From assembly GCA_041749535.1 (NCBI GenBank), contig JBGTBE010000108.1, positions 124,001-188,000 on the forward strand: a DNA stretch of 64,000 nt, written 5' to 3'. Below, piece after piece: positions 52,987-61,640 of the stretch; the stretch's first letter is position 1, and each line of letters starts with the position of its first letter. The DNA is from JBBQZU01 sp041749535. GTDB lineage: Bacteria; Bacteroidota; Bacteroidia; Flavobacteriales_D; Cryomorphaceae. Under the pieces are notes generated by a model. It was not told the origin of the DNA. It saw nothing but the letters and a program-made list of their open reading frames with translations, and did no database searches. Made by a program: the position numbers and the translations under genes.

Positions 52987-54531
52987 CTACTCTGTACTTT
53001 CTTGATCCGCTACAATTACCTTCTTTCCATTGATTTTTACTTCTAACCCATTCTTATACTTAACATTCAGATATTCCACGCCTTCTTCATCATATGTTCT
53101 CCATGTTCCTACACGCACTCCACTATTGAATTTTCCTTCCTTCCAAGGCTGCCCATTTGGATGATACCATTTGTGCTTCCCTACCGCCAATCCTGAAACA
53201 TAAGAACCCTTAAAGTTTACCTTCCCATCAGGGTACTCATAAATCCATTCGCCGGTGCGCTCCCCATCCCTGTAAAGACCCTTTTCAATATGATCACCTA
53301 CATGGTAGAACCATTCTCCATCACGGAATCCACCAATATAATTGCCTTGCGTCATTATGTTGCCTTCTAAATCATACTCTATGACTATACCTTCCTCTTT
53401 CCCTCTTCTGAATGATTCTTCTCTTCTAATGCTCCCATTCTCGTAATACCATTTCCAAGGTCCATGAGGTAAACCATTCAAATATTTTCCTCTATGCTCC
53501 ACTTTTCCGTTGGGATGATAAAAAATCCAATCTCCTGTTCTATTGCTATTTTCATATGCACCTTCAGCCTTCAAGTCTCCGTTTGGGTAAAATAATTTCC
53601 AATCACCCTGAAATCCTCCTGAATCATCAACTACCCCTTCAGCTACCTTACTTCCAGCTTTATACACTTCTCCTGTCGAAACACTTCCATCCTCACCATA
53701 GGTGCGATGCGTTCCTTCTTTCTTTCCATCTACATACCCACCACTGGATTTCACAGTTCCATCTTCATAATAGGTGCTTTTCAAATCTAACACAATAGAC
53801 TCTTCGGTATCTGTAACCAACTCTCCATCACGGTACTTTTCCAATCCCAAAAGTTCACCCTTTCTATCGTAGTATTTAAAAATGCCGTTCTTTTTATCAT
53901 TCATATATGATCCTTCCTGCGCCAGTTGACCATTGTTATGATAGATATACCAGGCCCCCCTTTTCTTACCGCGTGAATCATACCTGTTTATTTGTTCAGC
54001 ACGCTTCAAAAAGCCATCCTTGTATTCAAGCAATGTAATAATCATCCCTTCTGCACTATACTCAAACCCCTTACCTTCTTCCTTTCCACCTACATAAGGA
54101 ATGGTTTGCTTTAATTCGCCTGTTGCATAATATATTTTGCCTGTATCTTCCTTTATATCATTCCTATAAACCAATTCTTCATAAAGAATGCCTGAACTGT
54201 ATATTCGATAAACTCCATTCTTTTTACCATTTTCATACCGGATTTCGTTCAACAAGATGCCTTCTTCATCATAAAACTTCCAAATGCTATCCAGCAAGAA
54301 TTCTTTTCTATTTCCTTCACTTTTAATTATACCAGTTGGGTAGTAGGTCTTCCAATAACCATTTGGTTTGCCTGCTTCAAGTTGACCTTCGCTGCTTATT
54401 TTTCCATTGTCGTAATAGTACACAGTATATCCATCATTCTGAGCATTCAGAAAATTAGAGCATACCATTAATATTAATATTATTTTAAATTCTTTAAAGA
54501 AAGAGACTGTAGTTGTTATAGCTGTGTTCAT
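52987..54531 (-). CDS. YwqK/MORN-like repeat protein, 514 aa
   Basis: A signal-peptide-like N-terminus (FKIILILMVCSNFLNAQ) followed by roughly eighteen repeats of 21-24 residues with the pattern G-x-W-x-x-Y-x-x-x-G-x-x-x-x-E-G-x-Y-x-x-G-x-x-x-G, for example GDWIFYHPNGKVEHRGKYLN. YwqK-type repeats are often named after an antitoxin, but this is a long beta-solenoid-like array, so a scaffold or envelope role is more likely. No toxin gene is adjacent. It is 61 bases upstream of the histidine kinase gene. Confidence 0.85.
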   Translation of the reverse strand: MNTAITTTVSFFKEFKIILILMVCSNFLNAQNDGYTVYYYDNGKISSEGQLEAGKPNGYWKTYYPTGIIKSEGNRKEFLLDSIWKFYDEEGILLNEIRYENGKKNGVYRIYSSGILYEELVYRNDIKEDTGKIYYATGELKQTIPYVGGKEEGKGFEYSAEGMIITLLEYKDGFLKRAEQINRYDSRGKKRGAWYIYHNNGQLAQEGSYMNDKKNGIFKYYDRKGELLGLEKYRDGELVTDTEESIVLDLKSTYYEDGTVKSSGGYVDGKKEGTHRTYGEDGSVSTGEVYKAGSKVAEGVVDDSGGFQGDWKLFYPNGDLKAEGAYENSNRTGDWIFYHPNGKVEHRGKYLNGLPHGPWKWYYENGSIRREESFRRGKEEGIVIEYDLEGNIMTQGNYIGGFRDGEWFYHVGDHIEKGLYRDGERTGEWIYEYPDGKVNFKGSYVSGLAVGKHKWYHPNGQPWKEGKFNSGVRVGTWRTYDEEGVEYLNVKYKNGLEVKINGKKVIVADQESTE

Positions 54532-54967
54532 AGTGTTAGCATTCTATTCATATTAAGTTTGGATAAGGATATTTTAATATTTGTGAAACATGAAATGAAC
54601 AGAGATGTGATTATAATTAGTTGATTGCGAATATGGAAAGATTATGTGAACAATTCTGTTCATTAAATGAATGTTAACAGTAAGTGTTGTGCAAAGTTCT
54701 GTATTCATGTTGATAGATTCCATGGTTGGTTCTTACATTTAAGGTAATTATGAAGAGCATTATATGGTGGATATTACTAAGCAATAATAGTGCCTTATGA
54801 TGGTAGATTTGTTATCACCAAATTTAAACATCTTTGACGCGTTTTTAACAGTTTGTATAGTAACAATTAGAATCAGAAGTTGCTGATTGTTAGGAATGGA
54901 AGTTTTTATTAGCAATTTTGCACCGTGCTTGTTTTATTGATTAAGTGCAATTCGAACATGAAGAGAT
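54532..54967. other. 436-base AT-rich intergenic region
   Basis: Between a minus-strand and a plus-strand gene. I see no open frame of useful length, tRNA or insertion sequence. Notable are an inverted repeat TGAACA-N4-TGTTCA near 54652-54667 and a single TTTGGATAA (one base off a DnaA box) near 54559. Two -7 boxes for the outward genes would be expected, but no exact TAnnTTTG was found, so the promoters may be of another type. Confidence 0.6.
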
Positions 54968-55405
54968 ATGACTAAGAATTTCATTATTGGAAGTGACCAT
55001 GCTGGTTTTGATTTAAAGGAACAGCTTAAAGGATTCTTGGATTCGAAGGAATACAAGTATGTGGATGTAGGCGCGAATAGTTCGGAAAGGACCGACTATC
55101 CACCTTATGCACATTCTGTTGCCAAGAGCATTGAAGACAATCCTGCTATCATTGGTATTCTTATTTGTGGCAGTGCGAATGGCGTAGCAATGACGGCAAA
55201 TAAGCACCAAGGAGTTCGATGCGCTGTATGCTGGAACGAAGAAATTGCGAAACTCTCGAGGCTACATAACAACGCCAATGCAATTGCTATACCAGCGAGA
55301 TTCGTATCATTTGAGGAAGCTTTGGTGATGTTGAAAGTGTTTATCGAAACACCATTTGAGGGAGGAAGACACGAACAGAGGGTAAATCAAATTTCGTGTG
55401 GCTAG
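54968..55405 (+). CDS. rpiB: ribose-5-phosphate isomerase B
   Basis: Interconverts ribose-5-P and ribulose-5-P. The 145-residue protein has GSDHAGFDLKEQL at residues 8-20 and the active site segment CGSANGVAMTANKHQGVRCAVC. It stands alone, downstream of an AT-rich gap. Its stop interlocks with that of the convergent thioredoxin gene at CTAG (55402-55405). Confidence 0.95.
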   Translation: MTKNFIIGSDHAGFDLKEQLKGFLDSKEYKYVDVGANSSERTDYPPYAHSVAKSIEDNPAIIGILICGSANGVAMTANKHQGVRCAVCWNEEIAKLSRLHNNANAIAIPARFVSFEEALVMLKVFIETPFEGGRHEQRVNQISCG

Positions 55406-56634
55406 GACTTATTACTTATCAGTTTAAGGAGCAAGTCGTCCATCTTTTTCAAAAAGAGCTCATAATGTATACCAGTTCCAGGCCCATTGAATCCAGTATG
55501 TATAAGTTGAATGCGTCGGTCTTTATCCACTACGATAATCGTAGGAAAGGATGATATTCCATTCAGCATAGGAAATGCATTGCTGGCTTCTACTTTACTG
55601 GCTTTTCCTCCGAAAAGAAATCCGTTTTGAAAGTGTTCGGCCCCAATGGCTCTTTCTATTCGTGATTTAGCAACTTCTAGTTTTTCAGTGTATTCGAAGG
55701 CAATAGGAAGGATGCAAAGTTCTTCATGTGAATACTTGGATGCCAATTGAAATAAGGCATTATTTGCGTCCAGGCAATTCGGACACCAGCTTCCCATGAT
55801 GTCAAGTATGACAACCTTTTTCTCAAGATTTAAATCATCCCAGCTTACACTATCACCGTTGGAGTGAAGAAACTTGAAATCTATTATGGCTTCTGGGTTG
55901 GTTAGGTACGTTAGAGAGTCTGGGTGCTGCAGCTGAAAGAGGGTATCTGCAACACCGCTCCAGTGTGAAGTGTAGTGAATGCCTGATTTAAATACACCGT
56001 CGATAAGGCTATCTCCTTGAATGGTTGCCTGAAAGTAAAATAGATGAGCCCCATCGAAAGTGCTTAAATAGATTCTTTCGTTCATTATGTTGCCCTGTAG
56101 AAACCTATAGTCTCCTGTTTCTGTTCTAAATGTACCTTCAAGCGATCCTTTTTCATTGTTCAAATGAAGGATTGCGTCATAGTCGGAATGACCTGAATCT
56201 AGGAATTTAACTCGATATTGAAGTGGGATTGATGTTGATGTTGAAGTAGGTGTAAACCTGAAGGATTGTCCGTGTTCGGCAATTAAATTAATGTGGTAAT
56301 CACTTTTATTGTGATTGATATAAGTACCGGTCATTAACTCTGGACTTTCGATGAATAACCGAAGAGATGAATTGAAATACGGCATTTGAATAGTGATACT
56401 ATCACCATGAAGATTAACTTCTGAAGAGATAATCTCTTCTCCGTTCTTAATGCTAACTAGTAGACTGTGATTAGGGCCATATTGAAATTCTGCATTTACG
56501 GGTAAGGAGTGTTCTTGGATATCGAATGTAATCCGCCAAGAACCATCAAGTATAGGATATGAAGCAGTTTCTTCTGGAGTAGAACAAGATACTGCAAGCA
56601 GATAGCAAGATAGAAATGCGAGTTTATAACTCAA
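55402..56634 (-). CDS. lipoprotein with C-terminal thioredoxin-like (TlpA) domain
   Basis: A 410-residue envelope protein. A lipobox-like LLAVSC (Cys17) follows a short signal peptide, a beta-rich domain fills about 30-235, and a thioredoxin fold occupies 265-405 with the active site GSWCPNC and the cis-Pro in SFPTIIV. It should reduce or isomerise disulphides in the periplasm. Start is TTG 56634, as there is no ATG before the signal peptide. The partner is unknown. Confidence 0.85.
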   Translation of the reverse strand: MSYKLAFLSCYLLAVSCSTPEETASYPILDGSWRITFDIQEHSLPVNAEFQYGPNHSLLVSIKNGEEIISSEVNLHGDSITIQMPYFNSSLRLFIESPELMTGTYINHNKSDYHINLIAEHGQSFRFTPTSTSTSIPLQYRVKFLDSGHSDYDAILHLNNEKGSLEGTFRTETGDYRFLQGNIMNERIYLSTFDGAHLFYFQATIQGDSLIDGVFKSGIHYTSHWSGVADTLFQLQHPDSLTYLTNPEAIIDFKFLHSNGDSVSWDDLNLEKKVVILDIMGSWCPNCLDANNALFQLASKYSHEELCILPIAFEYTEKLEVAKSRIERAIGAEHFQNGFLFGGKASKVEASNAFPMLNGISSFPTIIVVDKDRRIQLIHTGFNGPGTGIHYELFLKKMDDLLLKLISNKS

Positions 56635-56653
56635 ATCAAATGGGATTATTCAG

Positions 56654-58204
56654 TTATAAATCGAATTTAATACCTTGAGCGAGGGGTAATTCAAGGCTAT
56701 AATTTATGGTATTGGTTTGACGCCTCATATAGGCTTTCCATGCATCGCTACCTGATTCTCTTCCTCCTCCTGTTTCTTTCTCTCCACCAAATGCTCCTCC
56801 TATTTCGGCACCTGAGGTACCTATGTTTACATTCGCTATTCCACAATCTGAACCTTCATGGGAGAGAAATGCTTCTGCTTCAAGCAAATCATTGGTCAAA
56901 ATCGCAGAGGATAAGCCCTGTACTACTCCGTTTTGGAGCGCAATAGCTTCTTTGATATCATCATATTTCATGATGTAGAGTATTGGCGCAAACGTCTCTT
57001 CCTGTACTATTGCGAAATGGTTTTGAACTTCGGCAATTACCGGTCTTACATAGCAACCAGAGCTATACCCTTCACCTTCTACTACTGCACCATTATTAAG
57101 TACATTCCCACCCTCGCTATTCACTCTTTTAATAGCATTTAGATAGGCTTGGACTGCCATTTCATCAATAAGGGGCCCAACGTGATTTTTAGAATCAAGT
57201 GGGTTTCCAATCCTTAATTGTCCATAAGCTTTGAGAAGGGATTCTTTCACTTTTGAATACACGCTTTCATGTATGATGAGTCGACGAGTAGATGTACACC
57301 TTTGCCCGGCAGTTCCAACGGCACCAAAGACAACAGCAGGAATTGCTACTTCTAAATTTGTTGACGGCGTTATGATTACCGCATTGTTTCCTCCAAGCTC
57401 TAAGATGGTTTTCCCGAGTCTTGCAGCTACTGTTTGGGCTACGATTTTACCCATACGTATTGAGCCGGTAGCAGAAATTAGGGCTATGTTTTGATCTTTG
57501 GTAAGCATTTCGCCTACGTGATAGTCACCGTTTATTATATTGCTTATGCCCTCAGGTAGTTTATTTTCCATGGCCACTTCATTGAAGATGTTTTGACAAG
57601 CAATGGAACAAAGAGGTGTTTTTTCTGAAGCTTTCCAAACAACTACATTACCACAAACCCAGGCTAGAGCTGCGTTCCAACACCAAACGGCAACTGGAAA
57701 ATTAAATGCAGAAATTACACCTACAATTCCCAGTGGATGATACTGTTCGTACATCCTGTGTTTAGTTCGCTCACTATGCATTGTGTATCCATGTAACTGA
57801 CGGGATAAGCCAGTAGCAAAATCACAGATATCAATCATTTCTTGAACTTCTCCTAATCCTTCTTGCAAGGATTTACCCATTTCATATGAAACGAGGGTGC
57901 CGAGTTCGGATTTCAATTCACGTAGTTTGTTTCCGAACTGACGAACAATTTCACCCCTTTTGGGAGCGGGCATCATTCGCCATACTCCAAATGCTTCTTG
58001 AGCGGCATGTATAATTTCTTTATATTGTTCTTCGGTTGTGACCCCAACAGATCCTATGTGATTTCCATCTACTGGCGAGTAGCTTTTGATAGATCGAGAT
58101 GAGGTATAAAATTTTTGTCCAGTAGACGTACCCGGGTTATGTTCTTTTAGACCGAGTTTCTCGAGTATAGGAGCGATGACAGATTGCGTTCCAGTAATAG
58201 GCAT
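56654..58204 (-). CDS. aldehyde dehydrogenase, ALDH7 (AASADH/amaB) type
   Basis: A 516-residue NAD-dependent dehydrogenase. The ELGGNNAVIITPS segment, the catalytic Cys in GQRCTSTRR and the Glu in the ELGG motif are present. The C-terminal segment FGGEKETGGGRESGSDAWK is of the ALDH7 type, which oxidises alpha-aminoadipic semialdehyde in lysine breakdown. No other lysine genes are adjacent. The start is ATG 58204. A TTG at 58222 lies within the -7 box and is excluded. Confidence 0.93.
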   Translation of the reverse strand: MPITGTQSVIAPILEKLGLKEHNPGTSTGQKFYTSSRSIKSYSPVDGNHIGSVGVTTEEQYKEIIHAAQEAFGVWRMMPAPKRGEIVRQFGNKLRELKSELGTLVSYEMGKSLQEGLGEVQEMIDICDFATGLSRQLHGYTMHSERTKHRMYEQYHPLGIVGVISAFNFPVAVWCWNAALAWVCGNVVVWKASEKTPLCSIACQNIFNEVAMENKLPEGISNIINGDYHVGEMLTKDQNIALISATGSIRMGKIVAQTVAARLGKTILELGGNNAVIITPSTNLEVAIPAVVFGAVGTAGQRCTSTRRLIIHESVYSKVKESLLKAYGQLRIGNPLDSKNHVGPLIDEMAVQAYLNAIKRVNSEGGNVLNNGAVVEGEGYSSGCYVRPVIAEVQNHFAIVQEETFAPILYIMKYDDIKEAIALQNGVVQGLSSAILTNDLLEAEAFLSHEGSDCGIANVNIGTSGAEIGGAFGGEKETGGGRESGSDAWKAYMRRQTNTINYSLELPLAQGIKFDL

Positions 58205-58219
58205 ATAATTTGTTTTCTG

Positions 58220-58227
58220 CAAAGTTA
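58220..58227 (-). promoter_or_regulatory. -7 box of the ALDH gene
   Basis: TAACTTTG on the minus strand is an exact TAnnTTTG match with 15 bases between it and the ATG at 58204. It rules out the longer TTG start. Confidence 0.5.
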
Positions 58228-58375
58228 GTCAATGAAATATATATGCTTGGGATGTTTATTTGGACAGTTATATAGCTAAAGGCCAATTAGATATGAATGT
58301 TTCTTTGTTTGAGACGTTTTTATGGACTCAGATAGGTGGAATACCGTAGACAGTAGAAAATTGAATTTTACCCAA

Positions 58376-59305
58376 TCAGAGGCGTTTTCTAGAGATATAT
58401 ACCATGCTGCTATATGGTTTGTATTGAAAATACCCCAGAAAGTTAGAAACTAGACCAATGAAAGGTGCAAGTATTACTGAAGTGGATTTGTATTTTAATG
58501 ACAATGCGGATATATAGAATGAATCAAGGTATAAGGGTGATGTTTTAATTAAATCGAATCCATTTGAGGTTAAGAAGTTTTCAATTGCAGATTGATTGAA
58601 ATGCCATAGATGTCGAGGTACATCCCAAGCTGCCCAATATTTACCAAAGAATCCTGCATCGAAACTTTCGTGATTTGGCAGGGCGAGGACTAGAATTCCA
58701 CTTTCAGAAAGATGATCTCTGAATAATTGCATAGCCACATTTGGGTCGGGAATGTGTTCGAGTACATGCCAGAGGGTAATAGCATCAAAAGTATGTGTAT
58801 GTTCAAATTCAGAGATGTCGTATGTCTTGATTCCTTTTTTTAATGCTGATGACCTGGCATACACGTTGGGTTCGAATCCCACTATATTTATGCCTTTTTG
58901 TGATGCATAGGAGCAGAATGCACCAGATCCAGAACCGTAGTCTGCCCATTTTGCACCTTTGGCGAATTTTTTTACAAGGTTCAGTTTGTATTTTAAATTG
59001 ATAGACTGGAATTTCTGATAGAGAAGATTTATAATTCCGGTTTGAGTGTTATTGTGAGAAATGTAATTGGCGCTGTCGTAATAACTACCAAGGTCTTCTG
59101 GGATTGGATGGGTGAAATGAACTTTACAGTGAGCACAGTTTTGTATATTGAAAAGCTCACCGCTCACAGAATGGTCCGTGATATCAGAACTTGCCAATAG
59201 AGTTTTTTCTGAGTTACAGACTGGACAAAAGATGGTTCCACGTGGAACGTCATGTGTGTTTTGGACTTTATGTTCCACGTGGAACGTCTTGTTACCTTCC
59301 GACAT
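58376..59305 (-). CDS. SAM-dependent methyltransferase with N-terminal zinc-ribbon-like segment
   Basis: A 309-residue protein. An N-terminal CPVCNS...CAHC pair resembles the zinc-binding region of C-methyltransferase-like proteins. The Methyltransf_23 domain follows, with motif I DYGSGSGAF and ITLWHVLEHIPDP. The substrate is unknown. The start is ATG 59305, inside the last 14 bases of mnmG. Residues 8-26 are encoded across the two palindromes, giving FHVEH and VPRGT, so this part of the protein may be shaped by the DNA sites. Confidence 0.8.
   Translation of the reverse strand: MSEGNKTFHVEHKVQNTHDVPRGTIFCPVCNSEKTLLASSDITDHSVSGELFNIQNCAHCKVHFTHPIPEDLGSYYDSANYISHNNTQTGIINLLYQKFQSINLKYKLNLVKKFAKGAKWADYGSGSGAFCSYASQKGINIVGFEPNVYARSSALKKGIKTYDISEFEHTHTFDAITLWHVLEHIPDPNVAMQLFRDHLSESGILVLALPNHESFDAGFFGKYWAAWDVPRHLWHFNQSAIENFLTSNGFDLIKTSPLYLDSFYISALSLKYKSTSVILAPFIGLVSNFLGYFQYKPYSSMVYISRKRL
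59235..59248. promoter_or_regulatory. parS-like palindrome 1 (GTTCCACGTGGAAC)
   Basis: A perfect 14-base palindrome GTTCCACGTGGAAC in the methyltransferase coding region, just downstream of mnmG. It matches the ParB parS core (consensus TGTTTCACGTGAAACA, with TTCC/GGAA variants as in pseudomonads). A second copy lies 37 bases away, centre to centre. Confidence 0.65.
59272..59285. promoter_or_regulatory. parS-like palindrome 2 (GTTCCACGTGGAAC)
   Basis: Identical 14-base palindrome, preceded by T so that it reads TGTTCCACGTGGAAC, seven bases from the mnmG stop. Together with copy 1 it forms a tandem pair. Position beside gidA/mnmG suits an origin-proximal partition site. Confidence 0.65.
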
Positions 59306-61181
59306 GGATGAGTAATACGGATATATCGGATGGTGTAATTCCACTAATTCTTGATGCTTGGCCAAGAGTTTCCGGTCTTATTTTGGTCAATTTTTCACGT
59401 GCTTCGCTGGAAAGGCTCTTTATCCCTTGGTATTCGAACGAAGGATGAAGAATTATATCATCCAATCTTGAAATCCGCTTGGCCATTTCTTTTTCCTTTT
59501 CAATATACCCTTCGTATTTCATAAGTATTTCTGCAGATTCGAGAACTTCATTGTACAAGTTTTGCCCTAAACTTTCTGTGAGATCACTTTCAAAAGATCG
59601 GAGCTGGGTGCTCATATCAATAACCTGTCTCGCGCTAATATTGGGCCGTGACAAAATGCTCTTGGCCTTTACCTGTTGCTTCAATGAACTAGAAGATAAA
59701 AGGTCCAATTGTTCATTGGCTTCAGAAGGAGAGATGCCAACATCGGAGAACGTTTCAATAACTTTTTGAATTCCGTTGGTTTTCTTCTCTACTTGCTCCA
59801 TGCGTTCGTTACTTGCGAGACCTATGGAATGAGATTTTGGAGTGAGCCTGATATCCGCATTGTCCTGTCTCAGTAAAATTCTAAACTCGGCACGCGATGT
59901 GAACATTCTATACGGCTCATCAGTACCTTTTGTAATGAGATCGTCTATCAGCACACCTATGTATGATTCACTTCTTTGGAGTACGAAGGGGTCCTTTTCT
60001 TGAAGTTTTAAGTGGGCGTTTATGCCTGCAATCAAACCCTGACAGGCAGCTTCTTCATAACCAGTGGTGCCATTTATTTGACCAGCGAAATAAAGATTGT
60101 CAACTACTTTGGTTTCTAAAGTATGGGTTAGTTGTACGGGAGGAAAGTAGTCATACTCGATTGCATATCCTGGACGAAACATTCTGGCATATTCCAGTCC
60201 GGGGATATGATTTAAGGCCTTTCTTTGAATTTCTTCTGGTAAACTCGAAGAGAAACCATTCAGGTATATTTCAACCGTGCTTAAACCTTCGGGCTCTACA
60301 AATAATTGGTGCCTGTTTCGTTCAGAAAACCTGTTGATTTTGTCTTCTATGGATGGACAGTATCGAGGGCCCAAACCTTGTATCCGGCCATTGAACATGG
60401 GAGATCTGTCAAATCCGGAACGGAGTATATCATGAACTTGTTCATTGGTATAGGTAATATGACAAGATACCTGTCTTGGCATTGCTGGTGTTTCTAAATA
60501 ACTGAAACGCCCTGGAACTTCATCGCCAGGTTGTTCTTCCATTATTGAGAAGTTGATACTGCGGCCATCAAGACGGGGTGGAGTTCCAGTCTTCATTCGG
60601 CCATGTTCAAAGCCAAGAGAAATTAATTGTTCTGTTATCCCATGAGATGCTTTTTCACCGGCTCTGCCACCTCCGATTTGTTTGTCCCCAATATGAATTA
60701 TGCCATTGAGAAAAGTACCGCTTGTGAGAATAACTGCTTTGGATTTGAATTCTACTCCAATTCCCGTTAAGACACCTCGAACTTTTCCTTGAGTATCAAG
60801 AAGTACTTCACGTACCATGTCTTGAAAGAAATCGATGTTGGGTGTTTGCTCAAGTAAAATTCTCCAAGTCTCCGCAAAACGCATTCTATCATTTTGTGTC
60901 CTTGGACTCCACATTGCTGGCCCCTTCGACTTATTCAGCATTCGGAATTGGATCGAACTTCTATCGCTTACCAATCCGGAGTAGCCGCCTAGAGCATCTA
61001 TTTCGCGGACTATCTGTCCTTTAGCAATACCTCCCATAGCAGGATTACATGACATCTGTCCAATGGTGTTCATGTTCATAGTAACCATCAACACTTTGGA
61101 GCCTAGATTTGCTGCTGCAGCTGCAGCTTCATTTCCTGCATGCCCGGCACCGACTACTATTATATCGTATTCGTTATACAT
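59292..61181 (-). CDS. mnmG: tRNA uridine-5-carboxymethylaminomethyl modification enzyme, FAD subunit
   Basis: With MnmE, installs the cmnm5 group on wobble uridine of several tRNAs. The 629-residue protein starts VVGAGHAGNEAAAAAA, the FAD loop, and has SCNPAMGGIAKGQIVREIDALGG and GTFLNG with the C-terminal helical domain. It is also called gidA and is near oriC in many bacteria. It is 15 bases after the ybeY stop. The methyltransferase overlaps its end by 14 bases. Confidence 0.97.
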   Translation of the reverse strand: MYNEYDIIVVGAGHAGNEAAAAAANLGSKVLMVTMNMNTIGQMSCNPAMGGIAKGQIVREIDALGGYSGLVSDRSSIQFRMLNKSKGPAMWSPRTQNDRMRFAETWRILLEQTPNIDFFQDMVREVLLDTQGKVRGVLTGIGVEFKSKAVILTSGTFLNGIIHIGDKQIGGGRAGEKASHGITEQLISLGFEHGRMKTGTPPRLDGRSINFSIMEEQPGDEVPGRFSYLETPAMPRQVSCHITYTNEQVHDILRSGFDRSPMFNGRIQGLGPRYCPSIEDKINRFSERNRHQLFVEPEGLSTVEIYLNGFSSSLPEEIQRKALNHIPGLEYARMFRPGYAIEYDYFPPVQLTHTLETKVVDNLYFAGQINGTTGYEEAACQGLIAGINAHLKLQEKDPFVLQRSESYIGVLIDDLITKGTDEPYRMFTSRAEFRILLRQDNADIRLTPKSHSIGLASNERMEQVEKKTNGIQKVIETFSDVGISPSEANEQLDLLSSSSLKQQVKAKSILSRPNISARQVIDMSTQLRSFESDLTESLGQNLYNEVLESAEILMKYEGYIEKEKEMAKRISRLDDIILHPSFEYQGIKSLSSEAREKLTKIRPETLGQASRISGITPSDISVLLIHVGR

Positions 61182-61196
61182 AGTTGGAATAGTATA

Positions 61197-61640
61197 CTAA
61201 AAAGCGCGCAAAGTTAGGCAATAATTCTCAGCATCAGTCATTTCCGATTTTTGAACTGGGTTCTTGTCTTTGAAACCACAGAGGTGTAATACTCCGTGAA
61301 TCATTACACGGTGAAGCTCGTCTTTGAAGGAAACGCTATGAATTACGCTGTTTTCCAAAATTCTTTCGCAGCTGATGTAAATTTCACTCTCAATACTTTT
61401 GCCTGAGCTGTAGTCAAAGGTTATAATATCTGTGAAGGTATCATGGCCGAGATGTTTTTGATTTATCTGCAGTAGATAGGCATCATCGCAGAATATATAG
61501 TTGAGATTCTGAATTGAGTAACCGTAATTGTCAGAAACATGCTGGATCCAAAATTTTACAGACAATGAATTCCTGACCCTGAATTTAGGGTATGCGTACT
61601 GAAATGAAATTTGAACTTTATAATAATTAGGCTGAGACAC
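61197..61640 (-). CDS. ybeY: endoribonuclease YbeY
   Basis: A single-strand endoribonuclease of rRNA 3' maturation and ribosome quality control. The 147-residue protein has the zinc-binding His residues in HGVLHLCG followed by FKDK, where most proteins have a third His. The Bacteroidota form often has KDK there. The start is GTG 61640, overlapping the RsbW-like gene by 14 bases. It precedes mnmG in the same run. Confidence 0.92.
   Translation of the reverse strand: MSQPNYYKVQISFQYAYPKFRVRNSLSVKFWIQHVSDNYGYSIQNLNYIFCDDAYLLQINQKHLGHDTFTDIITFDYSSGKSIESEIYISCERILENSVIHSVSFKDELHRVMIHGVLHLCGFKDKNPVQKSEMTDAENYCLTLRAF

Noticed and set aside
52987..54531. Toxin-antitoxin system (YwqK antitoxin)
   Set aside because: The name comes from family labels. 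The protein is long, has a signal peptide and has no adjacent toxin gene.
54532..54967. Replication origin in the AT-rich gap
   Set aside because: Only one near-match to a DnaA box was seen, no cluster, and no dnaA or dnaN nearby. The parS-like pair suggests only proximity to the origin, not this gap.
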